From Alangreenwoodia sp964438605 (GTDB taxonomy: Bacteria; Bacillota; Clostridia; Peptostreptococcales; Anaerovoracaceae): 62,393 nt of DNA. This document shows positions 26,804 through 36,900 of this stretch, one piece after another (position 1 is the stretch's first letter; the number at the start of each line of letters is the position of its first letter). The notes under the pieces were generated by a model. It saw nothing but the letters and a program-made list of their open reading frames with translations, was not told where the DNA came from and ran no database searches. Location of the stretch: positions 1 through 62,393 of the forward strand of contig CAYTKT010000007.1 of assembly GCA_964438605.1 (NCBI GenBank), written 5' to 3'. The translations under genes were made by a program, and so were the position numbers.

Positions 26804-27656
26804 GTTCTGATTTATTGGAACGTGGAATGCAGCTGAATTTTAGCAGACTACCGCTTGGATCGTGACGAAAAAACTGCGGAACCGGGGCAGGAATCTCAGT
26901 CGGATTTTGCCGAATTGGCGGTTGGGTCGAGAAGTGATTTTATTGGAGCAGATCCGGAATCGCATACTTTGGGACCTGAAGCGGCCTGCACTTATTAAGG
27001 AAGGTTTTCCATGAGGAAAACAGAGTATGCGGCCTTTATCCGACGCTGGCAGACAGGCCTTTTAATCCCGAATTGTTGTCATATGCAGGATACTGCAGGA
27101 GCACTTTTATCTTGAGATTAAATTTTAAGGCAGAAAACCGCCAGATTTATGACAAAAAAGGACTATGGGAGGATCGGAAGCCGGTAGGATCGGCTTTTTG
27201 ACAGATTTGTCGCGGCCGGAAGAATGTGTGAAGTGGGAGGATTTGAAGGCGGTTGGGATGATGGAGATTACCGTGAAAAAAGTGGAGAACTAACGATAGA
27301 TGCCTGGTCTTTTGCAACTTCTCTGGTATCGGCCGTCAGTGAAACGTTTTACAAACACGCCCAAGAAACATTGATGCGTAAAAAATCAACTGCGTTGGTA
27401 TTGATGCCTAGGTGTCATTTTTGACGAAGGCGGCTCCTGTGCCAGAAAAGATAATCTCTTTCTAAACTAAAACATTTTATATAAAACTTCACTGTATATA
27501 TGCAAACCATATGGAGATAAAAGACTGCGTACTGTCGATATTAAGGAGAGAAGGTTCCGTGCTTCTCTCAATCCTGATGCACTCCTTTCGATTTTTTAGG
27601 TTAAATGATGTCGTTTCAGATTTTAAATGCCGGTCCTGTCAATGCAGAGATAATGA
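26804..27656 (+). other. Long gene-poor stretch before the tRNA-tuf block
   Basis: No recognisable gene. It holds hairpins at about 27007-27032 (GTTTTCC/GGAAAAC) and 27179-27199 (AGCCG/CGGCT then TTTTT, terminator-like). A 66-residue frame (27224-27424) has no good ribosome binding site and no known relatives. A small RNA ending at 27199 is possible but not supported further. Confidence 0.4.
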
Positions 27657-27685
27657 TTGACAATGCTTGAGAAAATGTGTAAGAT
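27657..27685 (+). promoter_or_regulatory. Promoter of tRNA-Thr and probably tuf
   Basis: TTGACA (27657-27662), 17 bases, TAAGAT (27680-27685), placed 19 bases before the tRNA. No other promoter is obvious between the tRNA and tuf. Confidence 0.75.
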
Positions 27686-27704
27686 ATAGGTTGACAATGG
27701 ATGT

Positions 27705-27780
<76 letters not shown>

Positions 27781-27849
27781 AAGTTATATAATTTTTTAGT
27801 TTCAGTTGTTAGTGAGTGGAATAATGAGTCCATAAGGAGGATGACGCAA

Positions 27850-29043
27850 ATGGCTAAGGAAAAGTTTGAAAGAAATAAACCACATATTAATATCGGTACG
27901 ATTGGTCATGTAGACCATGGTAAGACGACTCTTACCGCCGCAATCACGATGACATTAAATGCAAGACTGGGGCTTGGTGAACAAGTTGCGTTTGATGAAA
28001 TCGACAAGGCGCCGGAAGAAAAGGAAAGAGGCATCACGATTTCTACGGCGCATGTAGAATATGAAACAAAGAACAGACACTATGCGCATGTAGACTGTCC
28101 GGGACACGCGGACTATGTGAAGAATATGATCACAGGTGCGGCGCAGATGGATGGTGCGATTCTGGTCGTAGCCGCGACGGACGGTCCAATGCCTCAGACG
28201 AGAGAGCACATCCTTCTGTCCCGTCAGGTAGGTGTGCCTTATATCATCGTATTCCTGAATAAGTGCGATATGGTAGACGATGAAGAACTCCTCGACCTGG
28301 TAGAAATGGAAGTCAGAGAGTTGCTGGATGAGTATGAATTTCCAGGTGACGATACACCGATTATCAGAGGTTCCGCACTCAAGGCGCTGGAAGATCCAAA
28401 CAGCGAATGGGGGGACAAGATTCTGGAACTGATGGACGCAGTAGACAGCTATATTCCGGAGCCGGTAAGAGATACAGAAAAGCCGTTCCTGATGCCGGTA
28501 GAAGACGTATTCTCCATTACAGGCCGCGGTACCGTAGCGACCGGCAGAGTAGAAAGAGGCGTGCTGAAAGTATCTGATGAGGTAGAAATCGTAGGAATCG
28601 CAGACGATATCCGCAAGGTAGTCGTCACAGGCGTAGAGATGTTCAGAAAGTTGCTCGATCAGGCGCAGACGGGAGACAACATCGGAGCGCTGTTGAGAGG
28701 CGTGCAGAGAAATGAAATCGAAAGAGGACAGGTATTAGCAGCTCCTGGAACAGTGCACCCGCATACGAAATTTAAGGGCGAGGTATATGTATTGAAGAAG
28801 GAAGAAGGCGGTCGTCATACGCCGTTCTTCAATGGATACAGACCGCAGTTCTATTTCAGAACGACAGATATCACAGGATCTCTGCAGCTGCCTGCAGGTA
28901 CGGAAATGTGTATGCCGGGAGATAACGTAACGATGGAGATCGAGCTGATTCATAAAATTGCAATCGAGGAAGGTCTGAGATTCGCGATTCGTGAAGGTGG
29001 CAGAACGGTAGGTTCCGGGGTAGTAACGGAGATCATCGAGTAA
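27850..29043 (+). CDS. tuf: Elongation factor Tu, copy 1
   Basis: GTPase that delivers aminoacyl-tRNA to the ribosome; 397 residues. G1 GHVDHGKTT, G2 region ERGITISTAHVEYE, G3 DCPGHADY, G4 NKCDMVDD. The start at 27850 (MAKEKFERNKPHINIG) is preceded by AAGGAGG; an ATG three codons earlier is too close to it. It is identical in protein to the second copy at 45647, and I find only one differing base in the two genes (29019 G against 46816 A). It lies between tRNA-Thr and rpmG-secE-nusG, the tufB position. Confidence 0.98.
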   Translation: MAKEKFERNKPHINIGTIGHVDHGKTTLTAAITMTLNARLGLGEQVAFDEIDKAPEEKERGITISTAHVEYETKNRHYAHVDCPGHADYVKNMITGAAQMDGAILVVAATDGPMPQTREHILLSRQVGVPYIIVFLNKCDMVDDEELLDLVEMEVRELLDEYEFPGDDTPIIRGSALKALEDPNSEWGDKILELMDAVDSYIPEPVRDTEKPFLMPVEDVFSITGRGTVATGRVERGVLKVSDEVEIVGIADDIRKVVVTGVEMFRKLLDQAQTGDNIGALLRGVQRNEIERGQVLAAPGTVHPHTKFKGEVYVLKKEEGGRHTPFFNGYRPQFYFRTTDITGSLQLPAGTEMCMPGDNVTMEIELIHKIAIEEGLRFAIREGGRTVGSGVVTEIIE

Positions 29044-29210
29044 ATATCGTTAAAAGGCGATTTAAGAGGAGCGGCCGGGAAACGAAGCAGACGATTGAGT
29101 TCTAAGACTGAAGAAATAAAGAATCTGAGGCCGGTCATTCGTTATACGGCAGGAAGCTGACATTCCTTGAAGAATCAGCATTCGATTCTGAAAAAACATG
29201 AATGATTTAT
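29044..29210 (+). repeat. 3' flank shared by both tuf copies
   Basis: About 190 bp after each tuf stop (also 46841-47030) is clearly homologous, terminator included, but carries around nine base differences, whereas the coding regions differ at one. The duplication is therefore old and the coding parts are kept uniform. Confidence 0.85.
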
Positions 29211-29239
29211 CGGCGCGGGCATAAGCTCGCGCCGGTTTT
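29211..29239 (+). terminator. Terminator after tuf copy 1
   Basis: CGGCGCGGGC pairs with GCTCGCGCCG around ATAA, followed by GTTTT. Confidence 0.85.
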
Positions 29240-29363
29240 GATGTGAATGTGTGTAGATATCGTGAAATTTGTATGGAAGTGGCACATTCTGAAAACGCTG
29301 CGAATATCATTTTTTGTGCGGAAATGGATTTTATAAAAAACAGTCCGAATGGCAGGAAAATCC

Positions 29364-29392
29364 TTGACAAGTCTGCCGTGGGATGGTAACAT
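29364..29392 (+). promoter_or_regulatory. Promoter of rpmG-secE-nusG
   Basis: TTGACA (29364-29369), 17 bases, TAACAT (29387-29392). About 100 bases of leader with a small hairpin precede rpmG. Confidence 0.75.
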
Positions 29393-29494
29393 GACTAAGC
29401 GATTCTAATGTGCGCACGTAGCTTTCGTGTGCATCAAATATATGATATATATGGTTAAAAATATATATAGACAACATCCCAAGGAGGTGTGAAT

Positions 29495-29644
29495 ATGAGA
29501 GTAAAAGTTACGATGGCCTGCCAGGAGTGCAAGCAGCGAAATTACAATACTGTAAAGAATAAGAAGAATAATGCAGAACGTATCGAACTGAACAAGTACT
29601 GTCCGTTCTGCAGAAAGCACACACTTCATAAAGAAACACGATAG
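29495..29644 (+). CDS. rpmG: 50S ribosomal protein L33
   Basis: Basic 49-residue large-subunit protein. It begins MRVKVTMACQECKQRNYNT and has both zinc pairs, CQEC and CPFC, so it is the zinc-binding (C+) form. AAGGAGGTGTGA is 4 bases before the ATG. It lies before secE as in most Firmicutes. Confidence 0.96.
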   Translation: MRVKVTMACQECKQRNYNTVKNKKNNAERIELNKYCPFCRKHTLHKETR

Positions 29645-29684
29645 TTGGTGGGCAAAAAATATTATATTAAGGAAGTGAACCCCT

Positions 29685-29909
29685 ATGGCAAATAAAAATA
29701 ACGGTACCAAAAAAAAATTCAGTATAAAAGAATATTTTCGCGGTATCAAAATTGAACTTAAAAAAGTTGTATGGCCAACCAGAAGCGAACTGATTTCGTA
29801 TACTGGCATCGTAATTGGCGTATGTGCGGTCTGTGCGTTGGGATTCTGGGCGATAGATTCGGGCTGCGCGCTCATTATTCAGAAGCTTCTTGGAATCGAG
29901 TTGGCATAA
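29685..29909 (+). CDS. secE: Protein translocase subunit SecE
   Basis: Single-span clamp of the SecYEG channel; 74 residues, the usual Gram-positive length. The amphipathic segment EYFRGIKIELKKVVWPTRSE, with the conserved KKVVWPTR, precedes one membrane helix (about residues 40-65). GGAAGTG stands upstream. It is followed 56 bp later by nusG, the classical pairing. Confidence 0.95.
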   Translation: MANKNNGTKKKFSIKEYFRGIKIELKKVVWPTRSELISYTGIVIGVCAVCALGFWAIDSGCALIIQKLLGIELA

Positions 29910-29965
29910 TTTTATCGTAGGCATACAGCCGGGAGGAATAGACGGCAGGACCGTTTCAGATCAAA

Positions 29966-30745
29966 ATGGCAAAATTCGATAAGAATATTAAACATGAGTT
30001 TCTGGAAACAGATGATTTTTATTACGATGACGACTTCTTCGATGAAGATGAGAAAGAATACGAAGATGATGCTGACGGAGACGACGACTGGGATAATGAT
30101 GATGATGACATTTCTTTCGATGGTGATAAAGGAATCAACGATGAGGCAGGGGACTTTGGAGTTGATGCCGACGGAGATGATAAGGCTGGCATAACGGAAA
30201 ATGGTCTTTACGGGAAAGATGCTGATTCCGAAAAGGCGAAGTGGTACGTCGTCCATACTTATTCGGGACATGAAAATAAGGTTAAAGTTAATATTGAAAA
30301 GATTGTCGAAAACAGGGGAATGCAGGATCTGATCCAGTGTGTCGCGGTTCCAACAGAGGACGTCGTCGAAATCAAGAATGGGCAGCGCAAGGTTAAGACG
30401 CATAAAATGTTTCCCGGATATGTGCTCGTAAAAATGATTGTGACGAGTGACTCTTGGTATCTCATCAGAAATACACAAGGTGTTACAGGTTTCGTGGGAC
30501 ACGGCTCTGATCCGATTCCACTGACAGACGATGAAGTTCGCCGAATGGGCATTGAGAAGATTTTCGTATCTCTTGATGTCGCGGTCGGCGATTCTGTAAA
30601 GGTGATCGAAGGTCCGTTTGAGAACTTCATGGGTGTGATTGAAGAAATCAATGTGGAAAGACAGACCATAAAAGTCAGAATCTCCATGTTTGGGAGAGAA
30701 ACACCTGTCGAATTGGAATTCGGACAGGTTGAAAGGATTTTGTAA
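29966..30745 (+). CDS. nusG: Transcription factor NusG with acidic N-terminal extension
   Basis: Binds RNA polymerase and links transcription to translation or Rho. The standard protein is about 175 residues; this one has 259. Residues 1-91 are an extra, very acidic stretch (runs such as DDDFFDEDEKEYEDD and DNDDDD). The normal NGN domain begins at KWYVVHTYSGHENKVK (about 92) and the C-terminal KOW domain is VGDSVKVIEGPFENFMGVI onward. The extension is in the same frame, uses coding-type codons and has no internal ATG with a better ribosome binding site near residue 91, so it is probably translated. A GGGAGGAAT box is rather distant from the ATG. Confidence 0.93.
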   Translation: MAKFDKNIKHEFLETDDFYYDDDFFDEDEKEYEDDADGDDDWDNDDDDISFDGDKGINDEAGDFGVDADGDDKAGITENGLYGKDADSEKAKWYVVHTYSGHENKVKVNIEKIVENRGMQDLIQCVAVPTEDVVEIKNGQRKVKTHKMFPGYVLVKMIVTSDSWYLIRNTQGVTGFVGHGSDPIPLTDDEVRRMGIEKIFVSLDVAVGDSVKVIEGPFENFMGVIEEINVERQTIKVRISMFGRETPVELEFGQVERIL

Positions 30746-30805
30746 GCAATTATTTTTGTATAGATTGCGATTTTGCCGTTCAGGCACGTAAGGGAGGTGA
30801 CAACG

Positions 30806-31231
30806 ATGGCAAAAAAGGTAGAAGGTTTGATCAAACTGCAGATTCCGGCAGGAGGTGCGACGCCGGCTCCACCGGTAGGTCCTGCGCTCGGTCAGAAGGG
30901 TGTGAATATTATGGACTTTTGTAAGCAGTTTAACGCGAAAACAGCGGATCAATCGGGGATGATTATTCCGGTTGTAATCACTGTTTATTCTGACAGATCA
31001 TTTACGTTCGTTACGAAGACTCCGCCTGCGGCCGTTCTGCTGAAAAAGGCAGCCGGACTCGAATCAGGCTCCGCTGAGCCGAATAAGACGAAAGTCGGTA
31101 CGCTGACAGAAGCGCAGATCAGAGAAATCGCACAGACAAAAATGCCGGATCTCAACGCGGCTGATTTGGATGCGGCGGCATCTATGGTCAAAGGCACCGC
31201 GAGAAGCATGGGTATTGTTGTCGAAGGTTAG
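30806..31231 (+). CDS. rplK: 50S ribosomal protein L11
   Basis: Part of the GTPase-associated centre with L10 and L7/L12; 141 residues. The start at 30806 (MAKKVEGLIKLQIPAGGATP) is chosen for the GGGAGGTG just upstream; the frame opens 11 codons earlier but without a site. PPVGPALGQKGVNIMDFCKQ is the family signature. It is the first of rplKA. Confidence 0.97.
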   Translation: MAKKVEGLIKLQIPAGGATPAPPVGPALGQKGVNIMDFCKQFNAKTADQSGMIIPVVITVYSDRSFTFVTKTPPAAVLLKKAAGLESGSAEPNKTKVGTLTEAQIREIAQTKMPDLNAADLDAAASMVKGTARSMGIVVEG

Positions 31232-31273
31232 AAAGTGGAAGGCTTCGGCCGTTAAAACCACGAGGAGGTAGAT

Positions 31274-31969
31274 ATGCCAAAGAGAGGCAAAACTTACAAG
31301 GAAGCAATCGCTTTGTATGACAGACAGGCTTATTATGACACAGCGGAAGCATTTGAAATTTTAAATAAGCTGCCGAAAGCGAAGTTTGATGAAACGGTTG
31401 AAGTTTCGATCCGGCTCGGCGTTGACTCGAGACATGCTGATCAGCAGGTCAGAGGTGCCGTCGTGCTCCCGAATGGAACCGGTAAGACGAAGAAGGTTCT
31501 TGTATTCGCCAAGGGCGATAAAGTGAAAGAAGCAGAGGAAGCCGGTGCAGATTATGTCGGCGCGGAAGAGATGGCACAAAAAATCCAGAGAGAAAACTGG
31601 TTCGATTTTGATGTTGTCGTTGCTACACCTGATATGATGGGTGTCGTCGGGCGCCTTGGTAAAATCCTGGGGCCTAAAGGGCTCATGCCAAATCCGAAAT
31701 CTGGTACGGTAACAATGAATGTTGCGCAGGCACTGAGCGAGATCAAAGCCGGTAAGGTTGAATACCGTCTTGATAGAGCAAATATTATCCATACACCGAT
31801 TGGCAGAGTGTCATTCGGTCCGGAAAAGCTGAAGGAAAACTTTGATGTTCTCCTCGAAGCGGTTGTCAAGGCTAAACCATCCGCCGCAAAGGGGCAATAT
31901 CTGAGAAGTGTCACGATTTCAGCTACAATGGGTCCGGGAATCAAGATAAATCCGCTGAGAATTTCTTAG
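31274..31969 (+). CDS. rplA: 50S ribosomal protein L1
   Basis: Forms the mobile L1 stalk at the tRNA exit site; 231 residues. Begins MPKRGKTYKEAIALYDRQ and contains the L1 signature around KILGPKGLMPNPKSGTVT (about residues 130-148) and IHTPIGRVSF. CGAGGAGG precedes the ATG. In many bacteria L1 represses its own rplKA message; no L1 site is obvious to me here. A leader of about 370 bp separates it from rplJ. Confidence 0.97.
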   Translation: MPKRGKTYKEAIALYDRQAYYDTAEAFEILNKLPKAKFDETVEVSIRLGVDSRHADQQVRGAVVLPNGTGKTKKVLVFAKGDKVKEAEEAGADYVGAEEMAQKIQRENWFDFDVVVATPDMMGVVGRLGKILGPKGLMPNPKSGTVTMNVAQALSEIKAGKVEYRLDRANIIHTPIGRVSFGPEKLKENFDVLLEAVVKAKPSAAKGQYLRSVTISATMGPGIKINPLRIS

Positions 31970-32084
31970 TCGGACAGAAGGTCTGAAGAACCTGGACAAG
32001 ATAGAACTGTTGCCGCAGCGCCAAAACTGGAAACAGTTGGAAAAGGCGTGCGGAAAACAGTATGCAAAAATAAATGGAATATAA

Positions 32085-32183
32085 CAGCCGTAGACAGCAG
32101 GTGCAAAAGCTTAATTTCCTGCCGAGGTCTTATTTTATAAATTAAGAGCCTTTTCTGTCTGCGGAAAAGGCTTTACGTATTTT
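32085..32183 (+). promoter_or_regulatory. L10 leader with terminator
   Basis: GACAGCAGGTGC followed by TTAATTTCCTGCCGAGGTCT is the core of the ribosomal protein L10 leader known in Firmicutes. It is followed by AGCCTTTTC...GAAAAGGCT (32147-32171) and TTTACGTATTTT, an attenuator. L10-(L12)4 is known to bind such leaders and repress rplJ-rplL. About 150 bases remain to the rplJ start. Confidence 0.8.
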
Positions 32184-32337
32184 GTGAATTAAATATCTTT
32201 TATGTAAAACCTTGACCGATGCAAATTTGACCTGCATATATAGAGTAAAAACAGGTCTGAGCATAAGTCGGCCGAAGGCCGGCGTCCGCATGAGCGGAAT
32301 TCAAAAAGATACGTTCACGTGTCGGAAAGGAGAATAT

Positions 32338-32898
32338 ATGTCGGTAGAAAGTTTACAGGCAAAGCAGGCTGTCATTGACGAAATTAAGGATAAGTTTGAA
32401 AGAGCACAGTCTGCTGTCGTAGTTGATTATATGGGCATCACGGTAGAAGAAGCTGATGCAATGAGAAAACAGTTCCGTGAAGCCGGGGTCGATTACACTG
32501 TTTATAAAAATACGCTTGTCAATCGTGCTATCAAGGATACTCCTTATGAGTCCCTGGCACAGGTATTAAGCGGTCCGAGTGCGTTCGCATTCAGTTATGA
32601 GGATGCTACTGCCCCTGCGAGAGAAATTAATAAAGTAATCAAGCAACTGGATAAAATGTCTTTCAAGGCGGGCGTCGTAGAAGGGCAGTATTATGATCAG
32701 GACGGCATTCTTGCCATCGCAAAACTCCCGTCGAGAGACGAATTGATCGCAAAATTCATGGGAAGCATTCAGTCGCCTCTCTCCAAGCTGGCTTATTTAT
32801 TGCAGGCTGTTGCGGATCAGAAGGCGGAAGGCAAGGAACCTGCTCCTGTGGCCGAGACGACGGAAGCTGCTGAAACGGAGGCGGCTAAAGAAGAATAG
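32338..32898 (+). CDS. rplJ: 50S ribosomal protein L10
   Basis: Base of the L7/L12 stalk; 186 residues. The start at 32338 (MSVESLQAKQAVIDEIKDKF) has AAAGGAG at the right distance; the frame opens earlier inside the leader. Typical segments: AVVVDYMGITVEEADAMRK and YTVYKNTLVNRAI. The C-terminal helix that carries L12 dimers ends in an Ala/Glu/Thr tail (ETTEAAETEAAKEE) longer than usual. Confidence 0.96.
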   Translation: MSVESLQAKQAVIDEIKDKFERAQSAVVVDYMGITVEEADAMRKQFREAGVDYTVYKNTLVNRAIKDTPYESLAQVLSGPSAFAFSYEDATAPAREINKVIKQLDKMSFKAGVVEGQYYDQDGILAIAKLPSRDELIAKFMGSIQSPLSKLAYLLQAVADQKAEGKEPAPVAETTEAAETEAAKEE

Positions 32899-33021
32899 TC
32901 TGCTAAAGGAACATTTACTGAAACTCCGGCAGAATAATTCGTGCGGAATATCATTTTCAAATCAGTTCGTCATCTTTAAAGAGATGATGGTAGAAGACGG
33001 AAATAAAAGGAGGAAATCATA

Positions 33022-33387
33022 ATGGATAAGGATCAAATCATTGAAGCTATAAAAGCGATGTCGGTATTAGAACTTAATGAATTAGTTAAGGCCTGCGAAG
33101 AAGAATTTGGCGTATCCGCAGCGGCACCTGTAGCGGTGGCAGCAGGCGGCGGGGAAGCGTCAGCAGCTTCAGAACAGACGGAGTTCACAGTAGTTCTGAA
33201 GGAAGTTGGCGGCGAAAAGATTAAGGTTATCAAGGCTGTAAGAGAAATTACGGGTCTGGGTCTGAAGGAAGCCAAGGAAGTCGTTGACGGCGCTCCTTCT
33301 AACGTTAAGGAAAATGTTGAGAAAGCAGAAGCTGATGAAATCAAGGCTAAACTTGAGGAAGTCGGCGCTGTGGTAGAAGTGAAATAA
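33022..33387 (+). CDS. rplL: 50S ribosomal protein L7/L12
   Basis: Multicopy stalk protein that recruits translation factors; 121 residues. N-terminal dimerisation domain (MDKDQIIEAIKAMSVLELNE), Ala/Gly hinge (about 37-52), and C-terminal factor-binding domain with KIKVIKAVREITGLGLKEAK. AAAGGAGG precedes the ATG. A terminator follows within 40 bp. Confidence 0.97.
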   Translation: MDKDQIIEAIKAMSVLELNELVKACEEEFGVSAAAPVAVAAGGGEASAASEQTEFTVVLKEVGGEKIKVIKAVREITGLGLKEAKEVVDGAPSNVKENVEKAEADEIKAKLEEVGAVVEVK

Positions 33388-33423
33388 TTCGACTACAAGT
33401 AAAGCGTAAGCAGAAGAATTTTC

Positions 33424-33456
33424 AGAGGCACTGTCCGGTTGGGCAGTGCCTCTTTC
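33424..33456 (+). terminator. Terminator after rplL
   Basis: AGAGGCACTG pairs with CAGTGCCTCT around TCCGGTTGGG, then TTCC. The T run is short, so partial read-through to rpoB is likely, as in many bacteria. Confidence 0.75.
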
Positions 33457-33458
33457 CG

Positions 33459-33720
33459 TAGGGTGCATCTGGTGGCGCACGTTTCTAATGTCTAATGGAT
33501 GAAAGTCCCCAATTCGTCCGGTAGCGGGAAGGAGTAAGTCTGTGGCAGGGGTGTCTGCAGTAACGTGGAATCGGAAGAAAGCCGGATTTGGGGAAGATGC
33601 TAACCCACGGGCAAATCTCTGGCCTGACGAACAGAAGCCGTATAGGTTTGAATCTTGATAATTACACGGAATCATGCGCGGTAAATTGGCGGGCAGATGG
33701 AGGAAAATGCTGCCGGGGGC
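33459..33720 (+). mobile_element. Group II intron 5' remnant
   Basis: Begins GTGCATCTGGTGGCGCAC, like the 5' end of bacterial group II introns, then GATGAAAGTCCCC, AATCGGAAGAAAGCCGG and GCAAATCTCTGGCCTGACGA followed by ACAGAAGCC. These are domain I words that commonly precede intron reverse-transcriptase genes. No reverse-transcriptase frame and no domain V/VI hairpin follow; the sequence runs into the rpoB promoter. It is therefore a truncated, inactive copy. Confidence 0.75.
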
Positions 33721-33802
33721 GGTCAATTATAACTTCTCATTCGATGTCCTGTGCATATACAGCGAAGAATAGCAAATTTACATGACATTTTAAAAACATG
33801 TA

Positions 33803-33831
33803 TTGACTAACTGGAAATGATATGGTATTAT
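33803..33831 (+). promoter_or_regulatory. rpoB promoter
   Basis: TTGACT (33803-33808), 17 bases, TATTAT (33826-33831). It lies about 136 bases before rpoB and just downstream of the intron remnant, giving rpoBC its own start in addition to read-through. Confidence 0.75.
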
Positions 33832-33967
33832 ATAAAGCCATTATGCGATTATGCTTTTATCATCCGGTTCGTATCAGAGGTACGGTTTTCAGGATGCATG
33901 CAGAAATTTTCCGCGATGGGCGAAAGAGAACTGACATGTATTTATTTGTATGCAAGGAGTGATGAAT

Positions 33968-36900
33968 ATGCCACAGCCTGTCAAAATAGGCAAAAAGACG
34001 AGAATGAGCTACGCGAAAATTGAAGAAGTAGCGCAGATGCCACATCTTCTCGATATTCAGAATGAGTCCTACAAATGGTTTATCGAAGAAGGCCTGAAGG
34101 AAGTATTTGAAGATATCTCTCCGATACACGATTACGCCGGAAATCTCGTATTAGAGTTTATCGATTATTCTCTTAGCGATTCTCCAAAGTATGAGCAGGA
34201 GGAGTGTAAGGAACGAGATGTTACTTATGCGGCTCCGCTGCGGGTGAAGGCGCGTCTTGTGAATAAGGAGACGGGGGAAGTTAAAGAGCAGGAAGTCTTT
34301 ATGGGAGATTTTCCGCTTATGACAGAAAAAGGCACGTTTATTTACAATGGCGCGGAGAGAGTTGTCGTTACGCAGCTCGTCAGATCTCCGGGGCCGTATT
34401 ATGCGGTGACGACTGATAAATCGAATAACAGTCTTTACTCGACGACGATCATTCCGAACAGAGGTGCGTGGCTGGAATACGAAACCGATTCAAACGAAAT
34501 TATTTCGGTGCGTGTCGACCGGACCAGAAAGCAGCCGATTACGACGCTGCTCAGAGCGCTCGGCTTCGGTACGAATGAGGAAATTATCGAACTTTTTGGC
34601 GATGATGACAGACTTCTGAAGACGCTCGAACGCGATACGACAAATAATTACGAGGAAGGTCTCAAGGAGATTTATAAAAAACTGCGTCCAGGCGAACCAC
34701 CTACGGTTGATAGTGCGAAATCTCTGCTTGATTCGCTATTTTTTGATCCTAAAAGATACGATCTGGCGAAGGTCGGACGTTATAAATATAACAAAAAGCT
34801 TGGCCTTGTTAACAGGATTACCGGCTGTACGTCGGCAGACGATGTCATCGATCCTCACACCGGCGAATTATTAGTTGAAGCTAATGAAACGATCACCAGG
34901 GAGACGGCGATACAGATTGAAAATGCCGGAATCGTCTTCGTCTGGGTATATGATATGCATGAGACAGGAGAGCGTGTTAAGGTCATCGGCAATAACTTTG
35001 TAGACATCAGTTCTTATATAGATTACGATTTATCCGACACGAAGGTGGCGGACAAGGTATATTATCCGGCTTTGATGAAACTGCTTGAAGAAAATGAGGG
35101 CGCCAGTGAGGCGGAGCTTAAAAGAACGCTCCACGAAAAGCGACACGAACTTTCACCGAAGCACATTTTGATCGAAGATATTATCGCGTCGGTCAGCTAT
35201 ATTTTAAATCTTCCGCATAATATTGGGAATGTAGACGATATTGACCATCTTGGCAACAGAAGATTGAGAACGGTGGGTGAACTGCTTCAGAATCAGTTCC
35301 GCATCGGTTTGGCCAGAATGGAGCGTGTTGTCAAAGAGAGAATGACAATTCAGGATGTGGAGGCTGCGACGCCGCAGGCACTAATGAATATCCGTCCTGT
35401 CACGGCAGCGATTAAAGAGTTTTTTGGAAGTTCTCAACTTTCTCAGTTTATGGACCAGAATAACCCGCTCAGCGAATTGACTCACAAGAGAAGACTGTCG
35501 GCGCTGGGGCCGGGCGGTCTTTCGAGAGAGAGGGCCGGGTTTGAGGTGCGGGATGTTCATCATTCTCATTATGGAAGAATGTGCCCGATTGAGACACCGG
35601 AAGGTCCTAACATCGGGCTGATCGGTTCTCTGACAACATATGGGCGCGTCAATAAGTACGGCTTTATTGAAACGCCTTATCGCCTTGTAGATAAGGAGAC
35701 GGGCATCGTTACGGATACGATTCATTACCTTACAGCGGACGAGGAGGAACCGCTGATTATCGCGCAAGCTAATGAACCACTTGATGAGGAACACAGATTT
35801 TTGAATTCAAAGGTTGCGTCGAGAGGCGTGGGCGGAGAAATTGATCTTGTTCCGAGGGAAAAAATTGATTATATGGACGTTTCACCGAAACAGGTAGTTT
35901 CGCTGGCGACAGCATTGATTCCATTCCTCGAACATGACGACGCAAATCGTGCGCTGATGGGCGCAAACATGCAGCGTCAGGCGGTGCCGCTTCTGATTGC
36001 CGATGCCCCGATTGTAGGTACAGGTATGGAAGCCGTGGCTGCTCATGACTCCCGCGTGGTAGTTATCGCCAATAATTCCGGTACGGTGGAATATGTGGAT
36101 GCGCGGAAAATTGTTGTCAGACGCGACAGCGATGGCGGCAAGGATAAATATAATCTGCTCAAGTTTAAAAGATCGAATCAGGGAACCTGCTTAAATCAGA
36201 ATCCTATTGTCAGTAAAAATGAGCATGTGGAACAAGGGGAGATTATTGCTGACGGTCCGTCTACGGATCATGGTGATCTGGCACTGGGCAGAAACCTTCT
36301 TGTTGGTTTTATGACATGGGAAGGCTATAATTACGAGGATGCGATTGTCCTTAACGAGAGGCTTCTGATGGACGATGCGCTGACATCGATTCATATTGAG
36401 GAGTATGAATCGGAATCACGAGATACGAAACTGGGACCGGAGGAAATAACGAAAGATATTCCGAATGTGGGTGACGACGCGCTGAAAGATCTCGATGAGG
36501 ATGGAATTATTCGGATTGGCGCTGAGGTAAATGCTTCAGATATTCTCGTCGGCAAGGTAACGCCGAAGGGCGAAACGGAACTGACGGCAGAAGAACGTCT
36601 GCTCAGAGCGATTTTTGGCGAAAAGGCTAGAGAGGTAAGAGATACGTCACTGAGATTGCCTCATGGAGAGACGGGTATTGTCGTCGATGTCAAGATATTT
36701 TCCAGAGAAAACGGTGACGAACTGCCGCCAGGTGTCAATAAGCTGGTCAGATGTTATGTGGCCACGAAAAGGAAAATCAATGTGGGAGACAAAATGGCAG
36801 GAAGGCACGGGAACAAAGGCGTTATTTCCAGGATCCTACCAGAGGAAGATATGCCGTTTGCAGAAGACGGAACGACACTTCAGGTCATGCTGAATCCTCT

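Noticed and set aside
27224..27424. 66-codon frame before tRNA-Thr
   Set aside because: No ribosome binding site and no recognisable domain.
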